DNA of 64,000 nucleotides, taken from positions 1 to 64,000 of the forward strand of contig NZ_JAPDPI010000005.1 in assembly GCF_026013615.1 (NCBI RefSeq), given 5' to 3'. The position numbers and the translations under genes are program-made. Shown in pieces: positions 18,102-28,293 of this stretch. The notes under the pieces are model-generated. The model had not been told where the DNA came from. It saw only the letters and a list, made by a program, of their open reading frames with translations, and did no database searches. This DNA is from Plebeiibacterium marinum. Its GTDB lineage: Bacteria > Bacteroidota > Bacteroidia > Bacteroidales > Marinilabiliaceae. Each line of letters starts with the position of its first letter. Position 1 is the first letter of the stretch.

Positions 18102-21100
18102 ATGAAAAAAAATGGAAAAGTTAGAGGCGATTGTTCTCTAATAAAAGTGAATCAACTCTTTAGAATCATGAAACTATCATTTATTCTCTTATTTGTTTCG
18201 TTCGTCTCGATTTCTGCTAGTGTGTCAGGACAGGATGATATGATTACCTATTCAGGTAGGGCTGTAAAAGTCAGTGAAGTATTAGATTACATTGAACAAA
18301 ACACTGATTTTACTATTGCCTATAGTTCTGAGTATATCGATTTAAACAGGGAAGTTTCTGTTAATGTAAAAAATGAAAAGGTAGAGAATCTTTTGGATGA
18401 AGTTTTTCAGGGAACATCTATCGCAATAAGAGTCACCGAAAACAGGATTTTGTTGTTCAATAAAGAGGTGCAGCAGCAGGAAGGAGTAACAAAATCTATT
18501 TCAGGTGTAATTTCGGATGATAAGGGAGAAGTTATCCCCGGAGCATCGGTTTTAATCAAAGGAACAACCATTGGTACCATCACAGATTTGGACGGAAAGT
18601 TTGTGCTGTCGGATGTTCCAGAAGATGCTGTTTTAGTAGTTTCATTTATAGGTATGCAAAGCCAGGAAATTGCTGTTGCAGGCAAAACGGTATTTAATAT
18701 TTCCCTAAAATCAGATGTAATTGGCCTGGATGAAGTTGTTGCAGTGGGGTATGGCTCAAAGAAAAAAGCAAACTTAACAGGAGCAGTCGGAAATGTGCAG
18801 ATGAACGATATGGAAAGCCGACCATTGACCAATGCCAGTTTAGCATTACAAGGTACAGTAGCTGGTGTATATGCTTTGCAAAGTTCAGGGAAACCTGGTG
18901 ATGATAATGCTGTGATTGATATTAGGGGAGTTGGTACTTTTGGTGATAATTCGCCTCTTATATTGATTGATGGATTTCCTGGTAGCATGTCTGATGTAAA
19001 CTCTAATGATATTAAGTCTATTTCTGTATTGAAAGATGCTGCATCTGCTTCTATTTACGGTAACAGGGCTGCAAACGGTGTAATTTTGATTACAACAAAA
19101 AAAGGTGCACCTGGTCAAATGAAGGTTTCATATAGTGGATATATAGGCGTTCAGGAGCCAACAACCTTGCCGGATGTGCTGAATTCATCTGAATATGTAA
19201 CGCTTCACAGGGAAGCTTCTGAAAATTCAGGGCGAGTTCAGACTTATTCACTGGAAGATCTGGCTAAATATGAAGCTGGTGATGATCCTATGTATCCAAA
19301 CATCGATTACTTTGATGTTTATTATGGTTCTGCTAGTACACAAAACCATAGGTTAACAATGTCTGGAGGTACTGAAAAGTTGCATTATGCTTTTATGGTA
19401 GGTAGGTTAGATCAGGATGGAATCATGGTTGCTACTAATTATAAAAAGACAGATTTTCGCTCTAATATAGATGCATATTTTTTAAATGATAACAGGTTAA
19501 GATTATCATCTAAGTTATCGGGTAACCTTGGTGTAAAGGGGGAGCCTAGAAGTGTTTGGAATGCTACATGGTATGCTACATTGGCTCCTATTTATCCATT
19601 AAAAAATGCGGATGGTCAATATATGACTGTAAATGGGGAGCTAAACCCTTATGCAAGCATAAAGGCAGGAAGTACTTCTGAAACAAAACGTTATAATTTC
19701 AATGGACAGGTTGAGGCTGAATATAAAATATTGGATGGATTGAGTGCTCAGCTTACTTATGGATACAATGTTGTTGATGCCAACAGGAATTCATTTAATG
19801 CCAATAATGTTTTATACAATAAGGATGGAAGCACTAAAACAGAGTCTTCTGATTTAACTGTTGCTAATGATAATAATATTCAAACATTGTTGACTGCTTT
19901 GATCAAGTACAACAAAACCATTGGATTGCATCAAATAAATATGTTAGCAGGGTATTCGGAAGAAGAATTTACCTGGGACTGGCAAAGTGGTTATCGTAAG
20001 AATTTTGTTAATAACGATCAACGAGTATTATCTCTTGGGGATGCAGCTACTCAAACAAATGATGCAGGTAGTTACGATTTAGGGTTAAAATCTTATTTTG
20101 GTCGTGTAAACTATATATTTAATGATAAATACTTGTTTGAAGCAAATATTCGTAGAGATGCTTCATCCAGGTTTGCAGAAGGAAATCAGTGGGGTACGTT
20201 TCCATCATTTTCAGGAGGTTGGATTATTTCTCGAGAAAGTTTCATGAGTAATATTGACTGGTTAAGAGCTCTAAAATTAAGGGGATCATGGGGGCAATTA
20301 GGTAGCCAGAATATTGGAAGTTATTATAATGGTAGTGATGTATTAAGTTCAGGACGAAATTATTCGTTAGGAGGAACATTGTATTCTGGTGTAGCTATTA
20401 CAAGTATGACTAATAAGGAGTTAACCTGGGAAACATCAGAACAATTAAATTTTGGTGTTGATTTAACCTTGGATAATGGAATTGATTTTACATTTGATTT
20501 CTTTGATAAAAGAACAAAAGACTTGTTGCTAACACGTCCAATTCCTTTAACAATGGCTGCATCTGCCCCATATGTAAATGCGGGAGAGGTTCAGAACAAA
20601 GGTTTTGAGGCATCACTAACTTACCGAAAAACTTTTTCTAATGGATTAAAATTGAGGACTACACTAAATGCATCTCATATTGTAAATAAAATTACAAAGA
20701 TGAATGCACCGGAACAGTTAAATTCTCCTAAGGCTATTAAGGTAGGTTATGCTATTAACTCATTTTACGGCTATGAAATGGATGGAATTTATCAGGTGTC
20801 GGATTTTGATTACGATGGTACGACTTATACTTTAAAACCAGATGTTGTTTCAGTTACAAATTATGTGGCACAACCAGGAGATATTAAGTTTAAAGACCTT
20901 AATGGAGACAATGTGGTTGATGCTAATAATGACAGGAAAGTTATTGGTAAACAGTTCCCGGATCTTACTTATTCTATGAATATTAACTTGGAGTGGAAAA
21001 ACTTTGATTTAGGTATGTTCTTCCAGGGGGTTCAAGGTATTGAAGGGTATCTGTATTACGAAATAGCATCTCCGTTTAGTGGTGTTGCCAATATGGGAAC

Positions 21101-21431
21101 ATGGTGGAAAGACAGATGGACTCCAGATCGACCATCTAATACATTGCCTCGTTTAACCCTGGATGAGTACCGTACTAATATTCACTCTTCTTTCTATATG
21201 GAAGATGCATCATACCTACGATTGAAAAATTTAGAGTTGGGTTATACTTTAAGTCCTGGCATTATTTCAAAAATAGGTTTGAGTTCTGTTAGAGTTTATG
21301 GAAATATTCAGAATGTTTTTACCATTACAGACTTCAAAGGTTTCGATCCTGAGCAAACAGTAGATCAAACCAGGGCAGAGGCGTTCCCTCAGGTTAGAGT
21401 AATGACAATGGGTATCAATGTTAACTTTTAA
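18102..21431 (+). CDS. SusC family TonB-dependent outer-membrane transporter with STN domain
   Basis: Outer-membrane oligomer importer, 1109 residues, which pairs with the SusD lipoprotein encoded next. The signal peptide ends near SVSGQ (about residue 44). An STN signalling domain (about 46-120) follows, then a carboxypeptidase-regulatory-like domain (about 128-205, GASVLIKGTTIGTITDLDG), the plug domain with DEVVAVGYGSKKKANLTGAV, and the beta-barrel ending in the aromatic-terminated VMTMGINVNF. The STN domain is expected for a transducer that signals to FecR, in keeping with the upstream FecR and sigma genes. The substrate is probably the plant-type glycan attacked by the downstream GH43 and GH97 enzymes. 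Confidence 0.95.
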   Translation: MKKNGKVRGDCSLIKVNQLFRIMKLSFILLFVSFVSISASVSGQDDMITYSGRAVKVSEVLDYIEQNTDFTIAYSSEYIDLNREVSVNVKNEKVENLLDEVFQGTSIAIRVTENRILLFNKEVQQQEGVTKSISGVISDDKGEVIPGASVLIKGTTIGTITDLDGKFVLSDVPEDAVLVVSFIGMQSQEIAVAGKTVFNISLKSDVIGLDEVVAVGYGSKKKANLTGAVGNVQMNDMESRPLTNASLALQGTVAGVYALQSSGKPGDDNAVIDIRGVGTFGDNSPLILIDGFPGSMSDVNSNDIKSISVLKDAASASIYGNRAANGVILITTKKGAPGQMKVSYSGYIGVQEPTTLPDVLNSSEYVTLHREASENSGRVQTYSLEDLAKYEAGDDPMYPNIDYFDVYYGSASTQNHRLTMSGGTEKLHYAFMVGRLDQDGIMVATNYKKTDFRSNIDAYFLNDNRLRLSSKLSGNLGVKGEPRSVWNATWYATLAPIYPLKNADGQYMTVNGELNPYASIKAGSTSETKRYNFNGQVEAEYKILDGLSAQLTYGYNVVDANRNSFNANNVLYNKDGSTKTESSDLTVANDNNIQTLLTALIKYNKTIGLHQINMLAGYSEEEFTWDWQSGYRKNFVNNDQRVLSLGDAATQTNDAGSYDLGLKSYFGRVNYIFNDKYLFEANIRRDASSRFAEGNQWGTFPSFSGGWIISRESFMSNIDWLRALKLRGSWGQLGSQNIGSYYNGSDVLSSGRNYSLGGTLYSGVAITSMTNKELTWETSEQLNFGVDLTLDNGIDFTFDFFDKRTKDLLLTRPIPLTMAASAPYVNAGEVQNKGFEASLTYRKTFSNGLKLRTTLNASHIVNKITKMNAPEQLNSPKAIKVGYAINSFYGYEMDGIYQVSDFDYDGTTYTLKPDVVSVTNYVAQPGDIKFKDLNGDNVVDANNDRKVIGKQFPDLTYSMNINLEWKNFDLGMFFQGVQGIEGYLYYEIASPFSGVANMGTWWKDRWTPDRPSNTLPRLTLDEYRTNIHSSFYMEDASYLRLKNLELGYTLSPGIISKIGLSSVRVYGNIQNVFTITDFKGFDPEQTVDQTRAEAFPQVRVMTMGINVNF

Positions 21432-23000
21432 ATGAACATGAATATGAAAAATCTAAATAGAATATTTATATTGTTTTTAATATCTTCTGTATTGTTTGGA
21501 TGTGCAGATGATTTATTGGAGAAAACACCAAAGGATAGCTTGTCTCCAGCTACATTTTTTCAGGATGAAACGCAGTGTATGATGGCTTTGATGGGTGTTT
21601 ATGCTGCTATTCAGCCCAATGCTACACCAACACACTTTTATCAATTTGAATTTATGTCTGATAATGGTTACTGTCAGGCAGCCTGGCAGGGATCAAATGA
21701 AATTGGTTCGTGGAGTACAACCTCAACCAGTTGGGGTCCATATGCAAAATGGACTCAGAATTATACCATTATTGCAAGGGCAAATGAGTTTATACAGGAT
21801 GTTGCAAACGCAGATGTGGATGAGGATGTGAAAGAACAAATGGTTGCAGAGGTTAAGTTCTTAAGAGGATATGCTTATGCCGATTTGATTACCTATTATG
21901 GCAATGTGCCATTGATTACAGAAGTATTGCCTCTGTCAGAAGCCTATGTTAGCAGAGACTCTAAAAGTGATGTCCTTACTCAGGTTCTCAAAGATCTTGA
22001 CGATGCGGCTGCTGTTTTACCTACTTCGTATGACGGTTCAGAGGTTGGAAGGGCAACAAAAGGTGCAGCATTGTCATATAAAGCAAAAATTCTTCTTTAT
22101 AATGAAAGATGGAGTGAAGCCGCACAAGCTGCTAAGGAAGTTATTGATCTAGATGAATATGATTTCTTTAATGACTATGAAGCGTTGTTTACAGAATCTA
22201 ATGAAAATAATATTGAGGTAATCTTTGATATTCAGTATATTCAAACTCAGTCTCAACCTTGGCCTGCAGAGCCCTTTGTTTTAGGTACGTGGCAAACATC
22301 AAACATCACTGCTTCAATGATTAATTCATATTATATGACAAATGGATTGCCAATAGATGATCCAAATTCCGGATATGATGATCAGGATCCTTATACAAAC
22401 AGAGATCCAAGGTTAGATGCTACAGTTGTTTTACCGGGAACCCAATACGGGGAAGCTACTTTTGTTCCAGCTAGTTATGCAGAGTACCCATGCGGTGCGA
22501 AACCCAGAAAATACGCAGAATATGGAGTGGCCGATGTTAATGTGAGTTCATTGAATACTATCCTGATGCGTTATGCAGATATTTGTTTAATGCGTGCAGA
22601 GGCTTTGATTGAATCAGGTAGTACTGATCAGGAAATATATGACTTAATTAATGCCGTAAGAGCAAGGGTAGGTATGCCTTCAATTGAATCTGTTGAAGGT
22701 TCAGGGCTTACACAATCTCAACTTCGTGATATTTTGAGACATGAACGAAGGGTGGAGTTTTGTATGGAAGGAACCCGGTATGCGGATATGTTAAGATGGA
22801 AAGATGAGGCTTTGGTACATGATGTTTATGGATATGATAAGTCCTTACTAAGTGATCCTGCAGATCCTGCCAAATGGGTTTTTAAACAGATTAAAATTGC
22901 AACAAGAACATTTAATTCTACAAAAGCCTGGTTATGGCCAGTGCCTCAGGCTGACATAGATATTAATGAAAATTTGTTACCGAATAATCCGGGTTATTAA
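21432..23000 (+). CDS. SusD/RagB family glycan-binding lipoprotein
   Basis: Surface lipoprotein that caps the SusC barrel and binds the incoming oligomer. It is 522 residues; the start directly abuts the SusC stop codon. Lipobox VLFGC has its acceptor Cys near residue 24. The TPR-rich SusD fold is recognisable from FLRGYAYADLITYYGNVPL in the N-terminal half and from ILRHERRVEFCMEGTRYADM and LWPVPQADIDINENLLPNNPGY at the C-terminus, all hallmarks of the family. It is co-transcribed with SusC and ends at a rho-independent terminator. Confidence 0.95.
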   Translation: MNMNMKNLNRIFILFLISSVLFGCADDLLEKTPKDSLSPATFFQDETQCMMALMGVYAAIQPNATPTHFYQFEFMSDNGYCQAAWQGSNEIGSWSTTSTSWGPYAKWTQNYTIIARANEFIQDVANADVDEDVKEQMVAEVKFLRGYAYADLITYYGNVPLITEVLPLSEAYVSRDSKSDVLTQVLKDLDDAAAVLPTSYDGSEVGRATKGAALSYKAKILLYNERWSEAAQAAKEVIDLDEYDFFNDYEALFTESNENNIEVIFDIQYIQTQSQPWPAEPFVLGTWQTSNITASMINSYYMTNGLPIDDPNSGYDDQDPYTNRDPRLDATVVLPGTQYGEATFVPASYAEYPCGAKPRKYAEYGVADVNVSSLNTILMRYADICLMRAEALIESGSTDQEIYDLINAVRARVGMPSIESVEGSGLTQSQLRDILRHERRVEFCMEGTRYADMLRWKDEALVHDVYGYDKSLLSDPADPAKWVFKQIKIATRTFNSTKAWLWPVPQADIDINENLLPNNPGY

Positions 23001-23021
23001 TCCAATCTAAACAATACTTGA

Positions 23022-23050
23022 GGGGCGATCATTGTTCGCCCCTTTTTTTT
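23022..23050 (+). terminator. rho-independent terminator after SusD
   Basis: GGGGCGA pairs with TCGCCCC around a short loop and runs into eight or more T. Confidence 0.88.
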
Positions 23051-23140
23051 GTAGGCCGATCATGTTTTAAGTAATACTTTGGTATTTTTGTAAATATTAA
23101 CCAGAATTCGATATAAAATTATTAATTATTTAAATACTCG

Positions 23141-25318
23141 ATGATGATACCGTTGAATAGAATGAAAAGAAGTTGTAATGTGTTTCTGCTTTTTGTTGCG
23201 GCAGGGTTGTTATTGTTAACAAGTTCCTGTACCAAAAGCAATAAGGATGATTATTCTGCCTATTTGTTTGCTTATTTTACCGGAAACGGCCCTGGTGAAG
23301 AGGCCATACGATATGCAGTAAGTTTTGATGGTTATCATTACCGGGCTTTGAACCATAATAAGGCCATTCTGGATTCAAAAAAGATAAGTACATCAGGTGG
23401 TGTCCGCGATCCTCATATTTTAAGGGGGGCAGATGGTAAGTTTTATATGGTAGCCACCGATTTGTATGTACCAGAACAGGGCTGGAATAACTTTGCCATG
23501 GTGTTGATGAAATCAAGCGATCTGATCAACTGGGAAACTTCAGTGGTAAATATCCCTGAAACCTATAAAGATGAGTTTGGCGATGTTGACAGGGTTTGGG
23601 CTCCGCAAACCATTTATGATGAGGAGCAGGGTAAGTATATGATTTACTTTTCCATGAAACAGGGCAACGATCCGGATAAAATTTACTATGCCTATGCCAA
23701 CCCGGATTTCTCAGCTTTAGAAGCAGCGCCAGAACAGTTGTTTTTTAGTCCAACCAACAATGCCTGTATCGATGGCGATATTATTAAGTACCAGGGCAAG
23801 TACCATTTCTTTATGAAGTCGGAAGATGGAGAACCGGGTATTAAATTGGCCATGTCGGATAAGTTGACAGAAGGTTATGAACTGGTTAGCAAGGAAAGAG
23901 TGGACGAAGAAACAGACCCTGTTGAAGGAAGTGGGATCTTTAAACTAAATAATTCGGATGAATGGATATTGATGTATGACTTGTATACCAAGGGAGGTTA
24001 CCAGTTTACAAAAAGTACCGATCTAAAACACTTTACCGTGATTGATGAAGAAATTTCAATGAATTTTCATCCAAGACACGGAACCGTAATGCCTATAACA
24101 ACTGATGAATTAAACAGGTTAATGACCCAATGGGGAAGTTTTGAAGATGTAATGATAGAGTCTCAGGGCGAAGGTATTAAGAAATTAAACGTGGATATCA
24201 AAGCAGAAAGCAAAACCATCCATATACCGGTTAAACCGGGAGTTGACTTTACCAATTTCGATCCTCAGTTTAAAGCCTGGCCAGGGTTGTCTATCCAACC
24301 TGCAGGGGCTCAGGATTTCTCTAAAGGAGCTGTAGAGTATACTTTTAAATATGAAGGTTTAGGCGAGGTAAAGTATGCCGTTGAACTGGCCGAGGATCAT
24401 AACCCTGTACTGGAAGGGTATTATGCCGATCCGGATATTCTTTATGCAGAAAAAACAAATAAATTCTATATCTATCCAACCTCAGATGGTTTCGATGGCT
24501 GGTCGGGCTATTATTTTAAAACTTTTTCTTCGGATAATTTAGTGGATTGGAAAGATGAAGGAATAATCATTGACTTGCATAAGGATGTAAGCTGGGCAAA
24601 CAGAAACGCCTGGGCACCTTGTATTATTGAGAAAAAAATTAAAGGGGAATACAAGTATTTCTATTATTTTACGGCAGCTCAAAAAATTGGTGTGGCCGTG
24701 GCCGATGATCCAACCGGACCGTTTGTGGATAGCGGTAAGGCTTTGATCGACTTTAAACCTAAAGGGGTTACCAATGGTCAGGAGATTGATCCTGATGTTT
24801 TTACTGATCCTAAAACAGGAAAAAGCTACCTGTACTGGGGCAATTGCTATATGGCAGGTGTTGAGTTGAATGAGGATATGGTTTCCATTAAAAAAGAAAC
24901 CTTAAAGACTTTTAAAATTGGAGATACTTTCCGCGAAGGTACCTATACGATATACAGAAATGGAAAATACTATTTTATGTGGTCGGAAGATGATACCCGA
25001 AGTCCAAAATATAAAGTACGCTATGCTACTTCAGATTCTCCATTGGGTAAGCTAACCTTCCCTGAAAATAACATTGTGATTCAGCGCGACGCGGAGAAAA
25101 ACATTTTTGCCACAGGACATAATTCTGCGGTCCAGGTTCCTGGAAAAGACGAATGGTATTTGGTATATCACCGTTTTACCTATCCAAAGGGTGTTGAAAT
25201 GGGACCTAAAGGCGGATTTCATCGCGAAGTATGTATCGATAAACTGGAGTTTGATGCCCAGGGAAATATTATTGAAGTAAAACCGACTTTTGAAGGGGTT
25301 AAAGCAGTAAAGTTATAA
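23141..25318 (+). CDS. double GH43-type glycosidase, lipoprotein
   Basis: 725 residues carrying two GH43-like propellers. A lipoprotein signal ends LLTSSC (Cys near residue 30); the ATG at 23162 is an alternative start. Domain 1 (about 40-330) has VRDPHIL, NACIDGDIIKYQGKYHFF and PVEGSGIFK in the positions of the three GH43 acidic residues. A beta-sandwich-like linker covers about 345-415. Domain 2 (about 420-720) has YYADPDILY, EIDPDVFTDPKTGKSYLYWG and FREGTYTIYRNGKYYFMWS, a complete GH43 triad. The second domain is closer to the GH43 at 322 than the first is. A tandem architecture suggests removal of two different decorations, such as arabinose and xylose, from one chain. It is in its own transcription unit between two terminators. 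Confidence 0.88.
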   Translation: MMIPLNRMKRSCNVFLLFVAAGLLLLTSSCTKSNKDDYSAYLFAYFTGNGPGEEAIRYAVSFDGYHYRALNHNKAILDSKKISTSGGVRDPHILRGADGKFYMVATDLYVPEQGWNNFAMVLMKSSDLINWETSVVNIPETYKDEFGDVDRVWAPQTIYDEEQGKYMIYFSMKQGNDPDKIYYAYANPDFSALEAAPEQLFFSPTNNACIDGDIIKYQGKYHFFMKSEDGEPGIKLAMSDKLTEGYELVSKERVDEETDPVEGSGIFKLNNSDEWILMYDLYTKGGYQFTKSTDLKHFTVIDEEISMNFHPRHGTVMPITTDELNRLMTQWGSFEDVMIESQGEGIKKLNVDIKAESKTIHIPVKPGVDFTNFDPQFKAWPGLSIQPAGAQDFSKGAVEYTFKYEGLGEVKYAVELAEDHNPVLEGYYADPDILYAEKTNKFYIYPTSDGFDGWSGYYFKTFSSDNLVDWKDEGIIIDLHKDVSWANRNAWAPCIIEKKIKGEYKYFYYFTAAQKIGVAVADDPTGPFVDSGKALIDFKPKGVTNGQEIDPDVFTDPKTGKSYLYWGNCYMAGVELNEDMVSIKKETLKTFKIGDTFREGTYTIYRNGKYYFMWSEDDTRSPKYKVRYATSDSPLGKLTFPENNIVIQRDAEKNIFATGHNSAVQVPGKDEWYLVYHRFTYPKGVEMGPKGGFHREVCIDKLEFDAQGNIIEVKPTFEGVKAVKL

Positions 25319-25328
25319 AACATAAATC

Positions 25329-25369
25329 AAGGGTTGAGGCGTTAACAATTAAGGCTTCAACCCTTTTTT
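25329..25369 (+). terminator. rho-independent terminator after double GH43
   Basis: AAGGGTTGAGGC pairs with GGCTTCAACCCTT (one bulge) followed by six T. Confidence 0.82.
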
Positions 25370-25390
25370 GAATATAAAATTTTATAAGGC

Positions 25391-27340
25391 ATGAAGAATT
25401 ATATAATACTGTTTATGGCAACCTGGCTTTTTTCTATAGCCGGCATAAACGCAGAAAAAGTAAAAATATCCGGACCCGATGAGCGCCTGGAGCTTACAGT
25501 TATTTTGGAATCAGGAAAGCTAAGCTATTCGGTTTTATATGATGGAAAGCAAATGTTGGAGAACTCTCCATTGGGGTTGGTAACTGATTTAGGAGATTTT
25601 ACCCATGATCTTACCTATACCGGTAAAAAGGAAACTGCCATTGATGAAAAATATAGTCTGGCAACTACAAAAAGGAGCAATATTCATTATGTTGCCAATG
25701 AGTTGGTTTGTTCGTATCAAAACAAATCAGGGCAGAAAATGGATGTTACTTTCAGACTAAGCAATAATGATGTAGCTTTTAACTATACCCTATATCCTGA
25801 AGGAGATAATATTTGCTGCATTATTGAAAAAGAAATTACCGGATTCGATTTTCCTTCAAAAGCTACCACATTTATAACACCTCAGGCTACACCTGGCATT
25901 GGTTGGAAAAAAACAAAGCCAAGTTATGAAGAAGAGTATGTGGCTGACGATAAGTTGGGAGCTCCTTCGCAATATGGTCTGGGTTTTACTTTTCCATCCT
26001 TATTTCATATAGGGGATGATGGTTGGGTGTTGGTTTCTGAAACAGGCGTCAATAGCTCCTATTGTGCTTCTCACCTAAGTGAAGGGAATGCCCGGGGATT
26101 ATATAGTATTGCTTTTCCACATCCTGATGAGAACAATGGCTTTGGTTCAGCCAATGCAGCAATGGCACTGCCGGGAAGTACACCATGGAGAACAATTACG
26201 GTAGGGAGCGATTTAAAGCCTGTTGTTGAAACAACCGTGCCTTTTGATGTGGTTAAGCCCCAGTACGAAGCATCACAGAAATATAAATATGGTAGAGCAA
26301 CATGGAGTTGGATCTTATGGCAGGACAACAGCATGAATTATGACGATCAGGTGGCTTTTATTGATCTGGCAGCTACCATGGGATACGAATACATTCTTAT
26401 AGATGCGCTTTGGGATACTCAGGTTGGTTATGAAAGAATGCCTGAACTGATTGGTTATTCACAATCAAAAGGGGTGGATGTGTTTTTATGGTATAACTCT
26501 AATGGTCATTGGAATAATGCGCCACAAGGGCCTCACCATAAAATGAATAATTCAATTATCCGTAAAAAGGAAATGGCATGGTTAAAGAGTCTTGGAGTAA
26601 AAGGTCTAAAAGTGGATTTCTTTGGAGGAGATAAGCAGGAAACTATGAGATTGTATGAGGATATACTCTCAGATGCCAACGACGCAGGTTTAATGATTAT
26701 TTTTCATGGTTGCACCTTGCCAAGAGGTTGGGAAAGAATGTATCCAAACTTTGTAGGTAGTGAGGCTGTATTGGCTTCCGAAAACCTGGTTTTTCAACAG
26801 CATTTTAACGATAAAGAAGCCTATAATGCCTGTCTTCACCCTTTTATAAGGAACACCGTGGGTAGTATGGATTTTGGTCCTGTGTTGCTGAATGAAAACA
26901 GAAACCGGAATAACGACGGGGGAAAGAAGCGTATTGTAACAGATATTTTTGAACTGGCTACAGCAGTGTTGTTCCAAACCCCGGTACAAAATTTTGGTAT
27001 TGCACCCAATAACCTCACGGATAAACCGGCATTTGAGATTGATTTTATGAAAAATATCCCTACTACATGGGACGAAACAGTTTTTATTGATGGTTATCCG
27101 GGTAAATACTGTGTGTTAGCCCGTAAAAGTGGAGATACCTGGTATGTAGCAGGAGTAAATGCCACTAATGAGGTATTAAACCTCAAGGTAGAATTGCCAA
27201 TGTTGGCAGGCAAAAATATTTCGTTTTATTATGACGATAAAAATGAAAAAGCCCGCTTAGTGGAAAAGAAGATAAGTGACAAAGGGCAATTCAAACTCAG
27301 TATAATCCCAAATGGGGCAAATATTATTGTAGGTAAGTAG
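25391..27340 (+). CDS. GH97 family glycosidase, retaining branch
   Basis: 649 residues with a signal peptide ending near GINA (residue 21). GH97 has an N-terminal beta-sandwich, a catalytic barrel and a small C-terminal domain. The KVDFFGGDKQ motif places Asp 409 as nucleophile, which marks the retaining branch (alpha-galactosidase or beta-L-arabinopyranosidase activities) and not the inverting SusB alpha-glucosidase branch. E458 in FVGSEAV is a plausible acid/base. GRATWSWILWQDNSMNYD and YEYILIDALWD are typical barrel segments. Next to GH43 and GH28 enzymes, cleavage of galactose or arabinopyranose caps from a pectic or arabinogalactan side chain is a reasonable role. Confidence 0.9.
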   Translation: MKNYIILFMATWLFSIAGINAEKVKISGPDERLELTVILESGKLSYSVLYDGKQMLENSPLGLVTDLGDFTHDLTYTGKKETAIDEKYSLATTKRSNIHYVANELVCSYQNKSGQKMDVTFRLSNNDVAFNYTLYPEGDNICCIIEKEITGFDFPSKATTFITPQATPGIGWKKTKPSYEEEYVADDKLGAPSQYGLGFTFPSLFHIGDDGWVLVSETGVNSSYCASHLSEGNARGLYSIAFPHPDENNGFGSANAAMALPGSTPWRTITVGSDLKPVVETTVPFDVVKPQYEASQKYKYGRATWSWILWQDNSMNYDDQVAFIDLAATMGYEYILIDALWDTQVGYERMPELIGYSQSKGVDVFLWYNSNGHWNNAPQGPHHKMNNSIIRKKEMAWLKSLGVKGLKVDFFGGDKQETMRLYEDILSDANDAGLMIIFHGCTLPRGWERMYPNFVGSEAVLASENLVFQQHFNDKEAYNACLHPFIRNTVGSMDFGPVLLNENRNRNNDGGKKRIVTDIFELATAVLFQTPVQNFGIAPNNLTDKPAFEIDFMKNIPTTWDETVFIDGYPGKYCVLARKSGDTWYVAGVNATNEVLNLKVELPMLAGKNISFYYDDKNEKARLVEKKISDKGQFKLSIIPNGANIIVGK

Positions 27341-27362
27341 TCGTTAGCCTTATATAGTTCCT

Positions 27363-27528
27363 GCAAGAAAATTCATGATTCCTACGCTCACCCCTTTGAT
27401 TCCCCTAAAGGGGAAAACTCCAACGCACTGTGCGGAAGTAACTTCCCCTTTAGAGCCTGTTCCGAACTTGTATTCGGGAGGACTGAGGGGTGTGGGTGGG
27501 CTAACAGAAATTTCAGCAGTTTTCTTGC
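27363..27528. repeat. dispersed palindromic element, copy 2
   Basis: Bounded by GCAAGAAAATT (27363-27373) and AGTTTTCTTGC (27518-27528), inverted complements with one mismatch. The interior has GCTCACCCC, a TTCCCCTAAAGGGGAA hairpin, GCACTGTGC, then TTCCCCTTTAGAG and GAGGGGTGTGGGTGGG. The same family occurs inside the HTCS gene and at 37416-37556. Confidence 0.65.
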
Positions 27529-27549
27529 CAACACTAAATACAACGAACT

Positions 27550-27591
27550 AACCTATGCGGGTAAAAGATCCTGTTTTTACCCGCATAGGTT
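27550..27591. terminator. strong hairpin, likely terminator after GH97
   Basis: AACCTATGCGGGTAAAA (27550-27566) pairs almost perfectly with TTTTACCCGCATAGGTT ending at 27591. It is the longest perfect stem in this region. The downstream flank is AT-rich but has no long T run, so it may serve as a bidirectional barrier or mRNA end. Confidence 0.65.
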
Positions 27592-27780
27592 AATATTTCC
27601 GCTTGTTAATTGAAGTTGCCGATCCATTTTACTTCAGTTTCCTTTATCAATACTTCGTTATGCTTTTCTAATAATTTGATTTTAACAAAACACAACCGCC
27701 CAAAACCTTCTGCAAGCCCCTAATGATCGGGCATTACCCCTAAATATCGGGGTTATACCTTAAATATCGGCTTCATAAGC

Positions 27781-28076
27781 TATAAGTTTAGCTTTCTGGC
27801 TTAAAATATTGGCAAAAACCTCTACAAGTTTGGCTCTCTGGCTTAAAAATATTGGCCTAAAACCCTATAAAATTAGCTTTCAGTCTTATAATATTGGCAA
27901 AAAAATCTATAAGTTTGGCACTCTGGCTTATAATTTTGGCATAAAACTCTATAAGTTTAGCACACTTGCTTAAAAATATTGGCTTTATAAGCTATAAGAA
28001 TGCCATTTTCACTTAAAATATTGGCATTATATATTATAAGAATAGCATTCTAACCTAAAATATCAGACTTAAAGTT
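27781..28076. repeat. seven-unit degenerate 42-bp tandem array (2 x 21 bp)
   Basis: Units begin at 27781, 27823, 27866, 27908, 27950, 27993 and 28035, with lengths 42, 43, 42, 42, 43, 42 and 42. Each has a half starting TATAAGTTTGGC and a half resembling CTTAAAATATTGGC, so the basic period is 21 bp, two helical turns. Two or three decayed 21-bp units with TAAATATCGG lie just before it (27720-27780). Stop codons occur in all frames, so it is not coding. It is about 220 bases upstream of the second ECF sigma gene. Confidence 0.8.
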
Positions 28077-28293
28077 TATAAGATCGGATTGGGGAGGATA
28101 AATTATAGACATGATTTAAGTTATTTTATATAAATGTAGAAATACTATATTTGAGCTTCTGTTTTCTTTAGAAAAGAGTTTGTGGAGTAAAATTTTTTCA
28201 GAAACTTTGCCCTCCCGGAAATGGGTCGTTAGAGAAATAATTGTGTAAATAGAATGGAACCCTTTGTTTTATAGGGGGTGCTTTAGTTAAAGG

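Noticed and set aside
27781-28076. CRISPR-like appearance of the tandem array
   Set aside because: Units are contiguous and degenerate with no unique spacers, and no cas genes are present.
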